DNA of 64,000 nt, from the NCBI RefSeq assembly GCF_014649795.1, contig NZ_BMTS01000011.1:232391-296390 (forward strand). Direction: 5' to 3'. The DNA comes from Streptomyces melanogenes. GTDB lineage: Bacteria > Actinomycetota > Actinomycetes > Streptomycetales > Streptomycetaceae. A program made the position numbers and the translations under genes. Shown here one piece after another: positions 26,340 to 34,584 of this stretch. The notes under the pieces are model-generated. The model was not told the DNA's origin and made no database searches. It was given only the letters and a program-made list of their open reading frames with translations. Within the stretch, counting starts at the first letter, position 1. Each line of letters begins with the position of its first letter.

Positions 26340-26600
26340 GCTGCTTGTGGTGGAGGCCACGTGGGCGCCGGGCGGATGTCTTTACCGTGCCAGGCGCGTG
26401 AAGCCTCTTGGTAGACCGTGCACCGTCCGGCGTCCTCGCGACCGCCACCACCTCTGTCAACACCCGCACCATGGTCACTCGTTGGTGTTGGTGGTGCGAG
26501 CCCGCTCCACGGTGACTCCTTGATACGCCCGAGCCCGTTTGAGCTCCTGCATAGACCGGGGCCCGTGGGGATGAGCTGGTGCCACGAACGGCTACCGAGG
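26340..26600 (+). ncRNA. Candidate IS110 bridge RNA
   Basis: The 388-nt noncoding leader of the element holds three hairpins. Hairpin 1 (26353-26407) pairs GAGGC-CAC-GCGCC with GGCGC-GTG-GCCTC. Its 23-nt apical loop (26370-26392) contains GATGTCT (26375-26381), identical to the last 7 nt of the left target including the CT core (26308-26314), and ends in TGCCA(G), close to the complement of the right target. Hairpin 2 (26446-26496) has a 19-nt loop with GCACCA, the last 6 nt of the right end. Hairpin 3 (26564-26586) carries complements of both element ends. RNA ends are not determined. Family knowledge: IS110 bridge RNAs (IS621 model). Confidence 0.6.
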
Positions 26601-26702
26601 TGTCGGTCCGGCCCATCGTGGTCGAGGCCTGGGATTAGGGCGCCGCGTGGTCCCGCATGAGCTCGTGACCAGCACGAACCTGCACATGGGGAAGGAAAGA
26701 CC

Positions 26703-27932
26703 TTGATCTACTGCGGCATCGACTGGGCGGAAAGGACGCACGACGTCGCCTTGGTTGACGACACCGGCCGATTACTGGCCAAGCGGCACATCACCGACGA
26801 CGCGGCCGGTTACAAGATCCTGCTGGACCTGCTCGTCGAGCACGGCGACAGCGAGGAGGACCCGATCCCGGTGGCGATCGAGACCTCCCGCGGCCTGCTC
26901 GTCGCCGTTCTGCGGACGGGTAAGCGGCAGGTGTTCGCGATCAACCCGATGGCGGCCGCCCGCTACCGCGACCGGCACTCCGTCTCGCGCAAGAAGTCCG
27001 ACCCGGGCGACGCCCTGGTCCTGGCGAACATCCTGCGCACCGACATGCACGCCCACCGGCCCCTGCCAGGCGACTCCGACCTCGGCCGCGCCATCGCTGT
27101 GCTGGCCCGCGCCCAGCAGGACGCCACCTGGAACCGGCAGCAGACGGCCAACCAGCTGCGCTCGCTGCTGCGCGAGTACTACCCGGCCGCCCTCGCGGCC
27201 GCCGAGACCTGGAAGAACGGTCTGTGCCGCCCCGAGGCCTTCGAGCTCCTTCGCCTCGCCCCGACGCCGTCCCAAGCTGCGAGGCTGACCCGCTCCCAGC
27301 TTCAAGCCGCGCTCAAGCGAGCCGGCCGCAAGCGCGGCATCGACGCCGAGGCCGAGCGGCTCCGCGAGGTCCTCCGCGCCGATTGGGCCCACCAGCCACC
27401 CCTGGTCGAGGACGCCCTGGGCAAGCAGATGTTCGCCCTTCTCATCCAGCTAGAAGCCGCATCCCAGGCAGCCGACGACTTGGCCGAGGCGGTGGAAGAG
27501 GCTTTCCCTCAGCACCCGGACGCCGAAGTGATCCTTAGCTTCCCCGGTCTCGGCGTCCAGCTCGGCGCCCGGGTGCTCGCCGAGATCGGAGACGACCGCA
27601 CCCGGTTCGCCGACGCCCGCGGGCTGAAGGCCTACGCCGGCTCCTCGCCCATCACCCGGGCCTCCGGCAAGAAGTCGTCCATCACCAGACGGTGGGTGAA
27701 GAACGACCGGCTCAACCACGTCGGATACCTCTGGGCGTTCTCCGCACTCACCGCCTCACCCGGCGCCAAAGCGCACTACCCCAAGCGCCGCGACGAGCAC
27801 GGGGACTGGCACGCAGCCGCCCAGAGAAACCTCTTCAACCGCATGATCGGACAGCTCTACCACTGCCTGCAGCACAACAAACCGTTCGAGGAACAGACCG
27901 CGTTCCCCACCCATTTTTCCGCAGCCGCTTGA
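26703..27932 (+). CDS. IS110 family transposase (bridge-RNA-guided recombinase)
   Basis: DEDD recombinase of 409 residues. The N-terminal RuvC-like domain has acidic residues D7 (GIDWAERTH), E60 (AIETSRG), D100 and D103 (KKSDPGDALVLANIL). The C-terminal Transposase_20 domain begins near FPGLGVQLGARVLAEIGDD and includes YAGSSPITRASGKKSS, where S321 of the SGK motif is the likely nucleophilic serine (by analogy with IS621, unverified). The start is TTG at 26703, 4-14 nt after GGGAAGGAAAG; no ATG is possible nearby. Codon use is somewhat less GC3-extreme than its neighbours. Full length and apparently intact. Confidence 0.93.
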   Translation: MIYCGIDWAERTHDVALVDDTGRLLAKRHITDDAAGYKILLDLLVEHGDSEEDPIPVAIETSRGLLVAVLRTGKRQVFAINPMAAARYRDRHSVSRKKSDPGDALVLANILRTDMHAHRPLPGDSDLGRAIAVLARAQQDATWNRQQTANQLRSLLREYYPAALAAAETWKNGLCRPEAFELLRLAPTPSQAARLTRSQLQAALKRAGRKRGIDAEAERLREVLRADWAHQPPLVEDALGKQMFALLIQLEAASQAADDLAEAVEEAFPQHPDAEVILSFPGLGVQLGARVLAEIGDDRTRFADARGLKAYAGSSPITRASGKKSSITRRWVKNDRLNHVGYLWAFSALTASPGAKAHYPKRRDEHGDWHAAAQRNLFNRMIGQLYHCLQHNKPFEEQTAFPTHFSAAA

Positions 27933-27978
27933 CGAGTTACCTCCCCGAGGTGTCTACGGGGCACCACTGACAATCGGA

Positions 27979-29994
27979 TCACGTCGGCGGTGCGAGCGGG
28001 TTCGGGACGGTGCCCGCGACGGCCGCGTGCGGGCGCTCGGGGCGGTCCCGGTAGCCGTCCAGGTGCAGGCGGTTCCGGTTGAGACAGAGCCGCTCGATAC
28101 GGGGCGTGAGCAGGTCGAACGTCTCGTAGCGCTTCTTGAGCTCGGGGAAGCGCGCCTGGTGGCGCAGGATCTCGTCGCGCACCAGCGCCCAGAAGTCGCA
28201 CTCCGGAACGTCCAGTTGCTCCTCGCACATTGGCGCGAGATAGCGGAACACGCCGACGAAGAGACCGGAGTGGATGAACTGGGTGAGGAAGGAGGGCGGC
28301 TCGGTCAGCAGGACGTCCCGTACGTCCTCGGGCATCGAGTCGTGCTCGGGCAGCGGCTCCGCGCTGATGTTGACGTCGTCGACGAAGTCCTTGATCGCCA
28401 GGCGTACGGGCACGTCGTGGTCGTCGAAGACGACGATGGCGTTCTCCCCGTGCGGCGAGAAGACCGTCCCGTAGCGGTAGAGGAACCGCAGCAGCGGCGG
28501 CAGCAGCGCGGCGAACAGCCGGCGCAGCCAGACCTGCGGGGCGAGGCCCGAGCGGGCGACGAGTTCGGCGGTGAAGGCACGTCCCTGCGGGTCGGTGTGC
28601 AGCAGCGCGGCGAGGGTACGCGCGCGTTCGCCCGCCCGGAGGCGGGTCTGCAGCGGCTCGCGCCAGATCGCCCCGAGCAGCTCTTTGTACTGGTACGGAA
28701 CCTCGGCGAGGTGGTCGTACAGCGGGTGCTCGACCGCCACGGAGGCCACCTCTCCGAGCAGGATCACCTCGCATTCGTCGCGCAGGAACGGATCGGCGTC
28801 GCGCACGGCGTGCACCCAGGCCGTGACGGCCGGGGCAGCGAGCGTGCGCTCGGTGGGCAGCCCTCGCCAGACGAGCGTGTTCAGGATGGACAGCGGCAGC
28901 TTCACGGTGTGCCGGTCGGGGCGCGAGGTGTTGAGGAAGGTCCGGATGGACTGCTGCGGCAGCCGGAGGTCGGCGTCGCCCGGCAGCGGGACGATCGCGC
29001 CTTCGGCGACGGCCGGGGCGAAGAGCGGCAGCACCACTTCGTCCCACTGCCAGGGGTGCACGGGCAGATAGAGGTAGTCGTCCGGGGCGAGTCCACGCGC
29101 GCGTAGCGCGGCGGCGAAGCCCTCGCGGACCGCCGGGTCGAGCTCCCGGGTGTAGAGCCGGTCGGGCGTGGCGAGCGCGCCGACGCCCCGGTAGCGGGCG
29201 AGGTCGGTGCGGACGGCGATCCAGGGCAGCCGGGCGGGCGTGCGGGCCTCGGGGGCCCACCGGGCGGTGTCGACGGCCGAGAACCCGACCCGCCCCTTGT
29301 TCAGGACGAGCCAGGGGTGCCCGGTCTGGTGGCCCTCCAGCTCCGCGTATCCGAGCTCCGCGAGGCGCGCGGCGGGCAGCGCGGTGTGGTCGAGGCGGGT
29401 GTCGGCGGCGAGCGTGGCCGTGAGCTCGCCGACGAGGTGGCCGAAGGTGGCGCCGTCGAGCCGGAGCGTGCGGCGGGCGCGCACGAGGAAGGCGAGCGGG
29501 TCGGTGAAGGGCTGCCCGCCGTGGCTGACGGACTCGGCGTCGACGAGCCAGTCGTCGTACGCGCCGCGCCGAGCCCGGAAGGAGAGGGCGGAGCCGTCGT
29601 CCAGGGACTGGGTGTAGGGGGTGCAGGGGCGGCGGGGGATGCGGTGGGGGGTGTGGTGGGAGGCGCGGCCCGGGCCCGGGGCGTCTTCGGGGGCCTCCGG
29701 GGCTCCGGCTTCGAGGGCTTCGAGGGCTTCGAGGGCTCCTCCGGGATCGTCCGCTCGAAGGTCCTCGGTGCCGCCGTCCCGCTGCGCGACCGGCTCGATG
29801 ATCCCTTCGTACGCAAAGGCCCCGAGCATCTTGGCGAGCAGCCGACGGGCCGCGCGGTCCCAGGCGTCGCGGTTCAGCTCGGGCGGCGCGAGCAGCGCGG
29901 GCGGCGCTGGTGGTGTGGACAGCCCGGGCGGCGTGGGCGGTGTGAGTGGCTCCTCCGTTTCCTCGGAATCATCGGGGACAAGCGGGTTCGGCAA
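27979..29994 (-). CDS. NIS siderophore synthetase, IucC/DesD-like (type C)
   Basis: ATP-dependent ligase of the NRPS-independent siderophore superfamily that condenses a carboxylate with an amine or hydroxylamine. The protein has 671 residues from TTG 29994 (GAGGAG site 8 nt before), about 80 longer than DesD-like enzymes. Family blocks are LPVHPWQWDEVV, TVKLPLSILNTLVWRGLP, FSPHGENAIVVF and LAIKDFVDDVNIS. The extra length is a Pro-rich N-terminus plus an insert (about 85-110) encoded by three tandem 9-bp repeats (LEALEALEA). Last gene of the operon; its stop is 11 nt from the IS110 right end. Type C assignment is by motif and is moderate. Confidence 0.88.
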   Translation of the reverse strand: MPNPLVPDDSEETEEPLTPPTPPGLSTPPAPPALLAPPELNRDAWDRAARRLLAKMLGAFAYEGIIEPVAQRDGGTEDLRADDPGGALEALEALEAGAPEAPEDAPGPGRASHHTPHRIPRRPCTPYTQSLDDGSALSFRARRGAYDDWLVDAESVSHGGQPFTDPLAFLVRARRTLRLDGATFGHLVGELTATLAADTRLDHTALPAARLAELGYAELEGHQTGHPWLVLNKGRVGFSAVDTARWAPEARTPARLPWIAVRTDLARYRGVGALATPDRLYTRELDPAVREGFAAALRARGLAPDDYLYLPVHPWQWDEVVLPLFAPAVAEGAIVPLPGDADLRLPQQSIRTFLNTSRPDRHTVKLPLSILNTLVWRGLPTERTLAAPAVTAWVHAVRDADPFLRDECEVILLGEVASVAVEHPLYDHLAEVPYQYKELLGAIWREPLQTRLRAGERARTLAALLHTDPQGRAFTAELVARSGLAPQVWLRRLFAALLPPLLRFLYRYGTVFSPHGENAIVVFDDHDVPVRLAIKDFVDDVNISAEPLPEHDSMPEDVRDVLLTEPPSFLTQFIHSGLFVGVFRYLAPMCEEQLDVPECDFWALVRDEILRHQARFPELKKRYETFDLLTPRIERLCLNRNRLHLDGYRDRPERPHAAVAGTVPNPLAPPT

Positions 29995-30054
29995 GGCGAC
30001 TCCTCGGGGTGGAACCGATGCGGTTCGAGCGGTGTATGTAGGGCAGCGGGTGGT

Positions 30055-31137
30055 TCACAGCAGGTTCCTGAGCGCGCGATCACGAACCATGAGGGCGGCC
30101 CGCTTGTCGGGAAGGTCAACTTCCGCGGAGAACCGGAAGCCGGCGCTCAGAAAGGCGGAGACGGAGGGGGTGTTGCGCAGATCGGGTTCAGCAACCACAC
30201 GGGGACAGAGCGGCCGGTTGTCGAGTACGAGATCGGCGACGGCTCGGAGCAGCGCGGTCCCGACCCCGCGCCCACGATCGGCGACACCGCCGATGAGGAG
30301 GTGGATACCGGTGTCGTGTGGCCGCGCCGGATAGTGCCGGGCCAGCGGGTCGAGATCGGCCCGGTAGATCTCCCAGTAGCTCATCGGCGTGCCGTCGAGC
30401 AGCCCGAGGCACGGCACGCTCCGCCCGTCGCCGTCGAGTTGGGGCCGCAGATGCGCCGCCGTGACCGACTCGGGCCCGGCCAGCTCCCAGAAGGCGGCCA
30501 CGGCGGGATCGTTCATCCAGGCACTCAGAAGGGAGAGATCACGTTCGACCCGGACGGGGACGAGCTGGAAGGCGCCGACGGGCGTGGTGACCGGTCCCCA
30601 CGCCTCGGGGCAGTCGAGCAGGTCGTCGCCGCGGGGGTGGGGGGCGGTGTGGGGGGTGATGCGGGAGGGTGTGTGTGGGGTGAGGTGGGTGGCGCCGACG
30701 GGGCTGTACGTGTGAGGGGTGCGGGGGGCCGGATGGGAGCGGTCGGGCTCTAGCTCGGGCTCGGGCTCGGCCTCGGCCTCGGCCTCGGACTGGAGAGGTG
30801 ACGGGGGGCGGGCGCCCGCTTCCGCACCTGCCGTCGCGGCGTCTGCCGCGTCGGGGCCGGGGGTCGCGCGGCCCGGGGCTCCGACGTCGGGGGTCCGGAA
30901 GTCGGGTACACCCGGGTCCGGGACGCTCGATTCCGGGAGGCCGGACTCCGGGACGCCGTCCTCGCCGCCTCCCCCCTCAGCCGCGCCCGTCCTTCCCATC
31001 CCGTCCGCTCTCGACTCCCCGAACAGCGCGACGAGTTCGTAGGGCAGCCGCATGTCCAGCGTGTCCTCGGCGCCGCCGGGCCGGGGGGAGGGACCGGCTC
31101 CGGCGTCGGCGTCGGTGCTCGCATCGGTGGGAGGCAC
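30055..31137 (-). CDS. GNAT acetyltransferase of siderophore biosynthesis (IucB/RhbD-like) with long low-complexity N-terminus
   Basis: The 360-residue protein is read from GTG 31137. Residues ~175-360 form an IucB/AlcB-type acyltransferase: LVPVRVERDLSLLSAWMNDP, AAFWELAGPE, MSYWEIYRAD and the acetyl-CoA loop DRGRGVGTALL, with a C-terminal RVVAEPDLRNTPSVSAF. Such enzymes acylate an N-hydroxyamine or amine arm. The first ~170 residues are repetitive (Pro-Glu-Ser/Val-Pro-Asp units, then EAEAEAEPEPELEP), likely disordered. A shorter start cannot be excluded, although MRLPYELVALFGESR near residue 29 looks native. It lies between the two NIS synthetase genes, with gaps of ~60 nt. Confidence 0.82.
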   Translation of the reverse strand: MPPTDASTDADAGAGPSPRPGGAEDTLDMRLPYELVALFGESRADGMGRTGAAEGGGGEDGVPESGLPESSVPDPGVPDFRTPDVGAPGRATPGPDAADAATAGAEAGARPPSPLQSEAEAEAEPEPELEPDRSHPAPRTPHTYSPVGATHLTPHTPSRITPHTAPHPRGDDLLDCPEAWGPVTTPVGAFQLVPVRVERDLSLLSAWMNDPAVAAFWELAGPESVTAAHLRPQLDGDGRSVPCLGLLDGTPMSYWEIYRADLDPLARHYPARPHDTGIHLLIGGVADRGRGVGTALLRAVADLVLDNRPLCPRVVAEPDLRNTPSVSAFLSAGFRFSAEVDLPDKRAALMVRDRALRNLL

Positions 31138-31199
31138 GGCGACGTTCCTCTCTCCTCATTCAGCTGTTCGTGGAGATCAAAGGGATCAAGTCGTGGTGA

Positions 31200-33146
31200 T
31201 CAAGTTCCGGTGGTGTGAAGGGGGTTGGCGATGGTGACGTAGACGGACTGGGTGTCGACCGGGCCGACGAGCTCGTCGAGGCCGTGCAGCCGGGTCATGA
31301 GGTTGGCCTTGCAACGCAGGGTCGGGCTGTCCAGGAGGTACGCGGGCAGCGGCGAGCCGAGTGCGGTGGCCTTGGCCAGGAACTGCCGCAGGGCGGCGAG
31401 GAGCACGCGCTCGTCGGCCAGGCGCTGGGCCCCGAAGGCTCCGACGAGGCCGAGGACGTTGTTGATGCCGAGGTAGTAGGCGAAGCGTTCGTCGGTGACG
31501 GCGTCGGAGACGAAGGTGTCGCTGGCGGTGCCGACTCCGGGCAGTCGGCGTTCGAGGGCGTTCCGGTGGGACTCGCGGAAGTAGTAGCCCTGGTTGTCGC
31601 GGTAGCGGCCGCCGACGGGCCAGCCGTCGGGGTCGAGCAGCACCAGCGTGTTCTGCTGGTGGGCTTCGAGCGCGATCCCGGCCGTGGCGTCCAGCCAGAG
31701 CACGGGGCGGACGACCTGGTCGAGGTAGCGCAGGAACCACTCGGCGGCCACGGCCGGGGTCGGGCGGCCGGTGCGGGCGGCGAGCTTGGCCACGATGTCG
31801 GCGAGCCGCGAGTGCATCGCGCTGTCGGGGCGGCCGGGCAGCGGGCGCGGCGCGGTCAGTGCGGCGATGCAGACGGCGTCGTCGCTGGGGCCGAACGGGT
31901 TGTGGCGGATCATCACGTCGAGCCCGCGCACCGGCTGGCCGTCCAGGGCGTCGACGGCGAGCCAGGCCGGGTCGCGGACGATGTCGAACCCGGGGTGCGC
32001 CGCCTGCCACTGCTCGGCGAGGCCGGTGCGCAGCAGCCGGTGGACCTCCACGCCTCGGTGGAGTTCTTTGCGGAGGTTCTCCCGGCGGGAGTTGGTGATG
32101 CGCAAGCCGAGGGAGAGCTTCAGCATGGCGTCGGCGCCGGGCCGGTGCACGGTACGGACGGAGGAGGTGGGGTGCCAGGGGTCGCCGTGGGGGCCGAGGT
32201 CGCGCAGGAACCCGGCGTCGAGCAGTTCGACGACGGCCGGCTGGTGGGCGAGCTCGCGCGCCTGCCAGGGGTGCACGGGCAGCGCCACGGTGTTCGCCGG
32301 GACGTGGAGTCCGGCGGCGAGCCGGGCGGTGAGTTCATCGGCGGTGACCGGTCGGCCGCCGTCCGTCCAGGCCGAGTCGGCGGCGAGCACGGTGCGGTCG
32401 ACGGCCATCCAGTGCAGCGGGAAGGAGCCGCGCAACTCGGGTGAGTAGAGGCGTACTTCAGCCTCGGAGAGTCCTTCGCGGCTCTTCGGGGTGGGGTGGA
32501 GGGGGTGACCGAGAAGGAGGGACTGTTCGGCGGAGAGGAAGAGGTCGGCCTCGTCGGCGGGGCCGGGGTGGCGGCGGCGTTCCGCGATGAACTCCGCGGT
32601 GCGCCGGACCGAATCGGCGACGCGGCCCACCAGATCGGCGCCCTCGCTGCGGCCGGACTCGCGGTTGATCAGGGCGGCCACGGTGACGGCGTCGACGGCC
32701 GGGGCGCCGTGCGGGGCGCCCTCCAGCTCCGGCGTGCCGAAGCGGTGCCATCCGGTGGCGGACCAGTACCGGACGGGGACGAGCAGGGCGGTGCCGCTGG
32801 CGCGCAGCCGGATGCGCAGCACGGGCCCTTCGGGTGCGGGGAGGTCGTTCTCCCGTACCCAGCAGCGGAGCAGGTTCTCGACGGCCGCGGCCTCGGCGGC
32901 GGCTTGCGGGTCCGGGTGGTCCAGCGGCTCCCGCTCCAGGAGGTCCTGGCCCACGGGGACTTGGGCCCGGGGGTCCTGGTCGCGGGCGCCCTGGCCGTGG
33001 GAGTCCTGGTCGGTGGCGGGCAGCCGTTCGCCGTGGATCCCCGCCTTCTGGCGCGGCACCGTCGCCGTCTCTGCCACAAGGGGGCCGCAAGGGGCGGTGG
33101 GGCGGCCGGAGCCATCGGGCGCGTCGGGTGCGGGGATGCGGTTCAC
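31200..33146 (-). CDS. NIS siderophore synthetase, IucA-like (type A)
   Basis: Second IucA/IucC ligase of the operon, 648 residues from GTG 33146 (MNRIPAPDAPDGSG; AAGGAAG site). Family blocks are VALPVHPWQARELAHQP, TSSVRTVHRPGADAMLKLSL and ITNSRRENLRKE, with the type A mark EAHQQNTLVLLD and GRYRDNQGYYFRES. It probably activates a citrate carboxylate for attack by the first amine. The first ~95 residues are polar and low-complexity. It starts 28 nt after the aminotransferase stop. Substrate assignment is inference. Confidence 0.87.
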   Translation of the reverse strand: MNRIPAPDAPDGSGRPTAPCGPLVAETATVPRQKAGIHGERLPATDQDSHGQGARDQDPRAQVPVGQDLLEREPLDHPDPQAAAEAAAVENLLRCWVRENDLPAPEGPVLRIRLRASGTALLVPVRYWSATGWHRFGTPELEGAPHGAPAVDAVTVAALINRESGRSEGADLVGRVADSVRRTAEFIAERRRHPGPADEADLFLSAEQSLLLGHPLHPTPKSREGLSEAEVRLYSPELRGSFPLHWMAVDRTVLAADSAWTDGGRPVTADELTARLAAGLHVPANTVALPVHPWQARELAHQPAVVELLDAGFLRDLGPHGDPWHPTSSVRTVHRPGADAMLKLSLGLRITNSRRENLRKELHRGVEVHRLLRTGLAEQWQAAHPGFDIVRDPAWLAVDALDGQPVRGLDVMIRHNPFGPSDDAVCIAALTAPRPLPGRPDSAMHSRLADIVAKLAARTGRPTPAVAAEWFLRYLDQVVRPVLWLDATAGIALEAHQQNTLVLLDPDGWPVGGRYRDNQGYYFRESHRNALERRLPGVGTASDTFVSDAVTDERFAYYLGINNVLGLVGAFGAQRLADERVLLAALRQFLAKATALGSPLPAYLLDSPTLRCKANLMTRLHGLDELVGPVDTQSVYVTIANPLHTTGT

Positions 33147-33174
33147 GGTGGGCTTCCTTGTGTGGTGGACCGGG

Positions 33175-34584
33175 TCAGTGGGACGGCCCGGCATCGGTCC
33201 GGTGGCGGGTCGCGCGCTCCGCGGCGGCCAGGGCGTCGGCCAGCCGGTCGAGGACGGCGACCGCCTGTTCGTCGGTGAGGGTGAGGGGAGGCAGCAGCCG
33301 TACGACGCTGGAGTGGCGGCCGCCGAGTTCGACGATGAGGCCCCGGCACAGGCATTCGCGCTGGACGGCGGTGGCCAGCGCGGGCGCGGCGGCCGCGGTG
33401 CCGGTCTGCGGGTCCTCGCGCTCGGGGTCGACGAGTTCGACGCCGATCATCAGGCCCCGGCCGCGGACGTCGCCGATGGTGGGGTGGTCCGCCGCCAGGC
33501 CCTGGAGCCGGGCGAGCATCCGGCCGCCGAGCAGGGCGGCACGTTCGGCGAGCCCGTTCTCGCGGACGTAGGCGAGGGTCGCGGTGCCCGCGGCCATGGC
33601 GAGTTGGTTGCCCCGGAAGGTGCCCGCGTGGGCGCCGGGCTGCCAGACGTCGAGGTCGTCGCGGTAGACGATCACGGCGAGCGGGAGCGAGCCGCCGATG
33701 GCCTTGGAGAGGACCATCACGTCCGGCACGATCCCGCTGTGCTCGACGGCCCAGAAGGCGCCGGTGCGGCCCACGCCGGTCTGCACCTCGTCGGCGATGA
33801 GCGGGATGGAGCGGGCGGCGGTGATCTCGCGCATCCGGCGCATCCAGGAGTCGGGCGCGGGATTCACCCCGCCCTCGCCCTGCACCGGCTCAACGATCAT
33901 TCCGGCGGGGGCGGGCACCCCGCCCTTGGGGTCGTCGAGCAGGCTCTCGGTCCAGCGGGCGGCGAGCTCGGCGCCGCGCTCGCCCCCCACGCCGTACGGA
34001 CAGCGGTAGTTGAGCGGGTAGGGCAGCCGGGTCACCCGGGCGTTGGAGGCGCCGCCCGAGGCGTCGAGGGCGCCGGCCGTCATGCCGTGGTACGCCCCGG
34101 TGAAGGCGAGCAGTCCGCCCCGGCCGGTCGCGGTGCGGACCAGCTTCAGCGCGGCCTCGACGGCGTCCGTCCCGGCCGGGCTGCAGAACTGGATCCGCGC
34201 GTGGTCGGCCAGGGGGCGCGGCAGGGTGGTGAACAGCTCGGTGGTGAACGCGTCCTTGACCGGGGTGGCCAGGTCGAGCGCGTGCAGCGGGGCGCCGGAG
34301 TCGAGGACCTTGCGGATGGCTTCGAGCACGACCGGGTGGTTGTGCCCGAGGGCCAGGGTGCCCGCGCCGGCGAGGCAGTCGAGGTAACGCCGCCCGTCCG
34401 CCCCCTCGATGGTCAGTCCGCGCGCCCGCACGGGCACGATCGGCAGCGAGCGGGCGTACGTCCGGGCGGCGGACTCGCGCAGGGACTGCCGCCGCAGGAT
34501 CCCCTCGTGGGCGGGCGGTGTCCGCGGCGGTGTGGTCGGAAGCTCGGCCGACGCTGGTACCGGCGCGGATTCGGTCACGGCCAC
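33175..34584 (-). CDS. Class III aminotransferase, diaminobutyrate-2-oxoglutarate type
   Basis: PLP enzyme of 469 residues predicted to make L-2,4-diaminobutyrate from aspartate semialdehyde, supplying a diamine for the siderophore. The PLP lysine is K294 (VLSKAIGGSLPLAV), with D265 (IADEVQTGVGRTGAFW) and FTGAYHGMTAGALD; the N-terminal RTYARSLPIVPVRARG is typical of RhbA/DABA aminotransferases. The GTG at 34584 sits 10 nt behind GGAGG. First gene of the siderophore operon. No DmdR/IdeR-type iron box (TTAGGTTAGG-like) is visible upstream. Confidence 0.85.
   Translation of the reverse strand: MAVTESAPVPASAELPTTPPRTPPAHEGILRRQSLRESAARTYARSLPIVPVRARGLTIEGADGRRYLDCLAGAGTLALGHNHPVVLEAIRKVLDSGAPLHALDLATPVKDAFTTELFTTLPRPLADHARIQFCSPAGTDAVEAALKLVRTATGRGGLLAFTGAYHGMTAGALDASGGASNARVTRLPYPLNYRCPYGVGGERGAELAARWTESLLDDPKGGVPAPAGMIVEPVQGEGGVNPAPDSWMRRMREITAARSIPLIADEVQTGVGRTGAFWAVEHSGIVPDVMVLSKAIGGSLPLAVIVYRDDLDVWQPGAHAGTFRGNQLAMAAGTATLAYVRENGLAERAALLGGRMLARLQGLAADHPTIGDVRGRGLMIGVELVDPEREDPQTGTAAAAPALATAVQRECLCRGLIVELGGRHSSVVRLLPPLTLTDEQAVAVLDRLADALAAAERATRHRTDAGPSH

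Larger units (their letters stand above)
26315..27966 (+). mobile_element. IS110-family insertion sequence, 1652 bp
   Basis: One recombinase gene preceded by a long noncoding region, as in IS110 elements that encode a bridge RNA upstream. The only bases shared by both outer junctions are CT (26313-26314 and 27967-27968), the usual type of IS110 core dinucleotide. The left end starts CCCCGTAGA (26315-26323) and the right end contains its inverse TCTACGGGG (27953-27961) followed by CACCA. Joining the flanks across one CT restores a near-perfect hairpin, ATCCGATGTC-T-GACAATCGGAT, right behind the siderophore synthetase stop codon. The element therefore appears intact and inserted in that operon's terminator. 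Confidence 0.8.
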
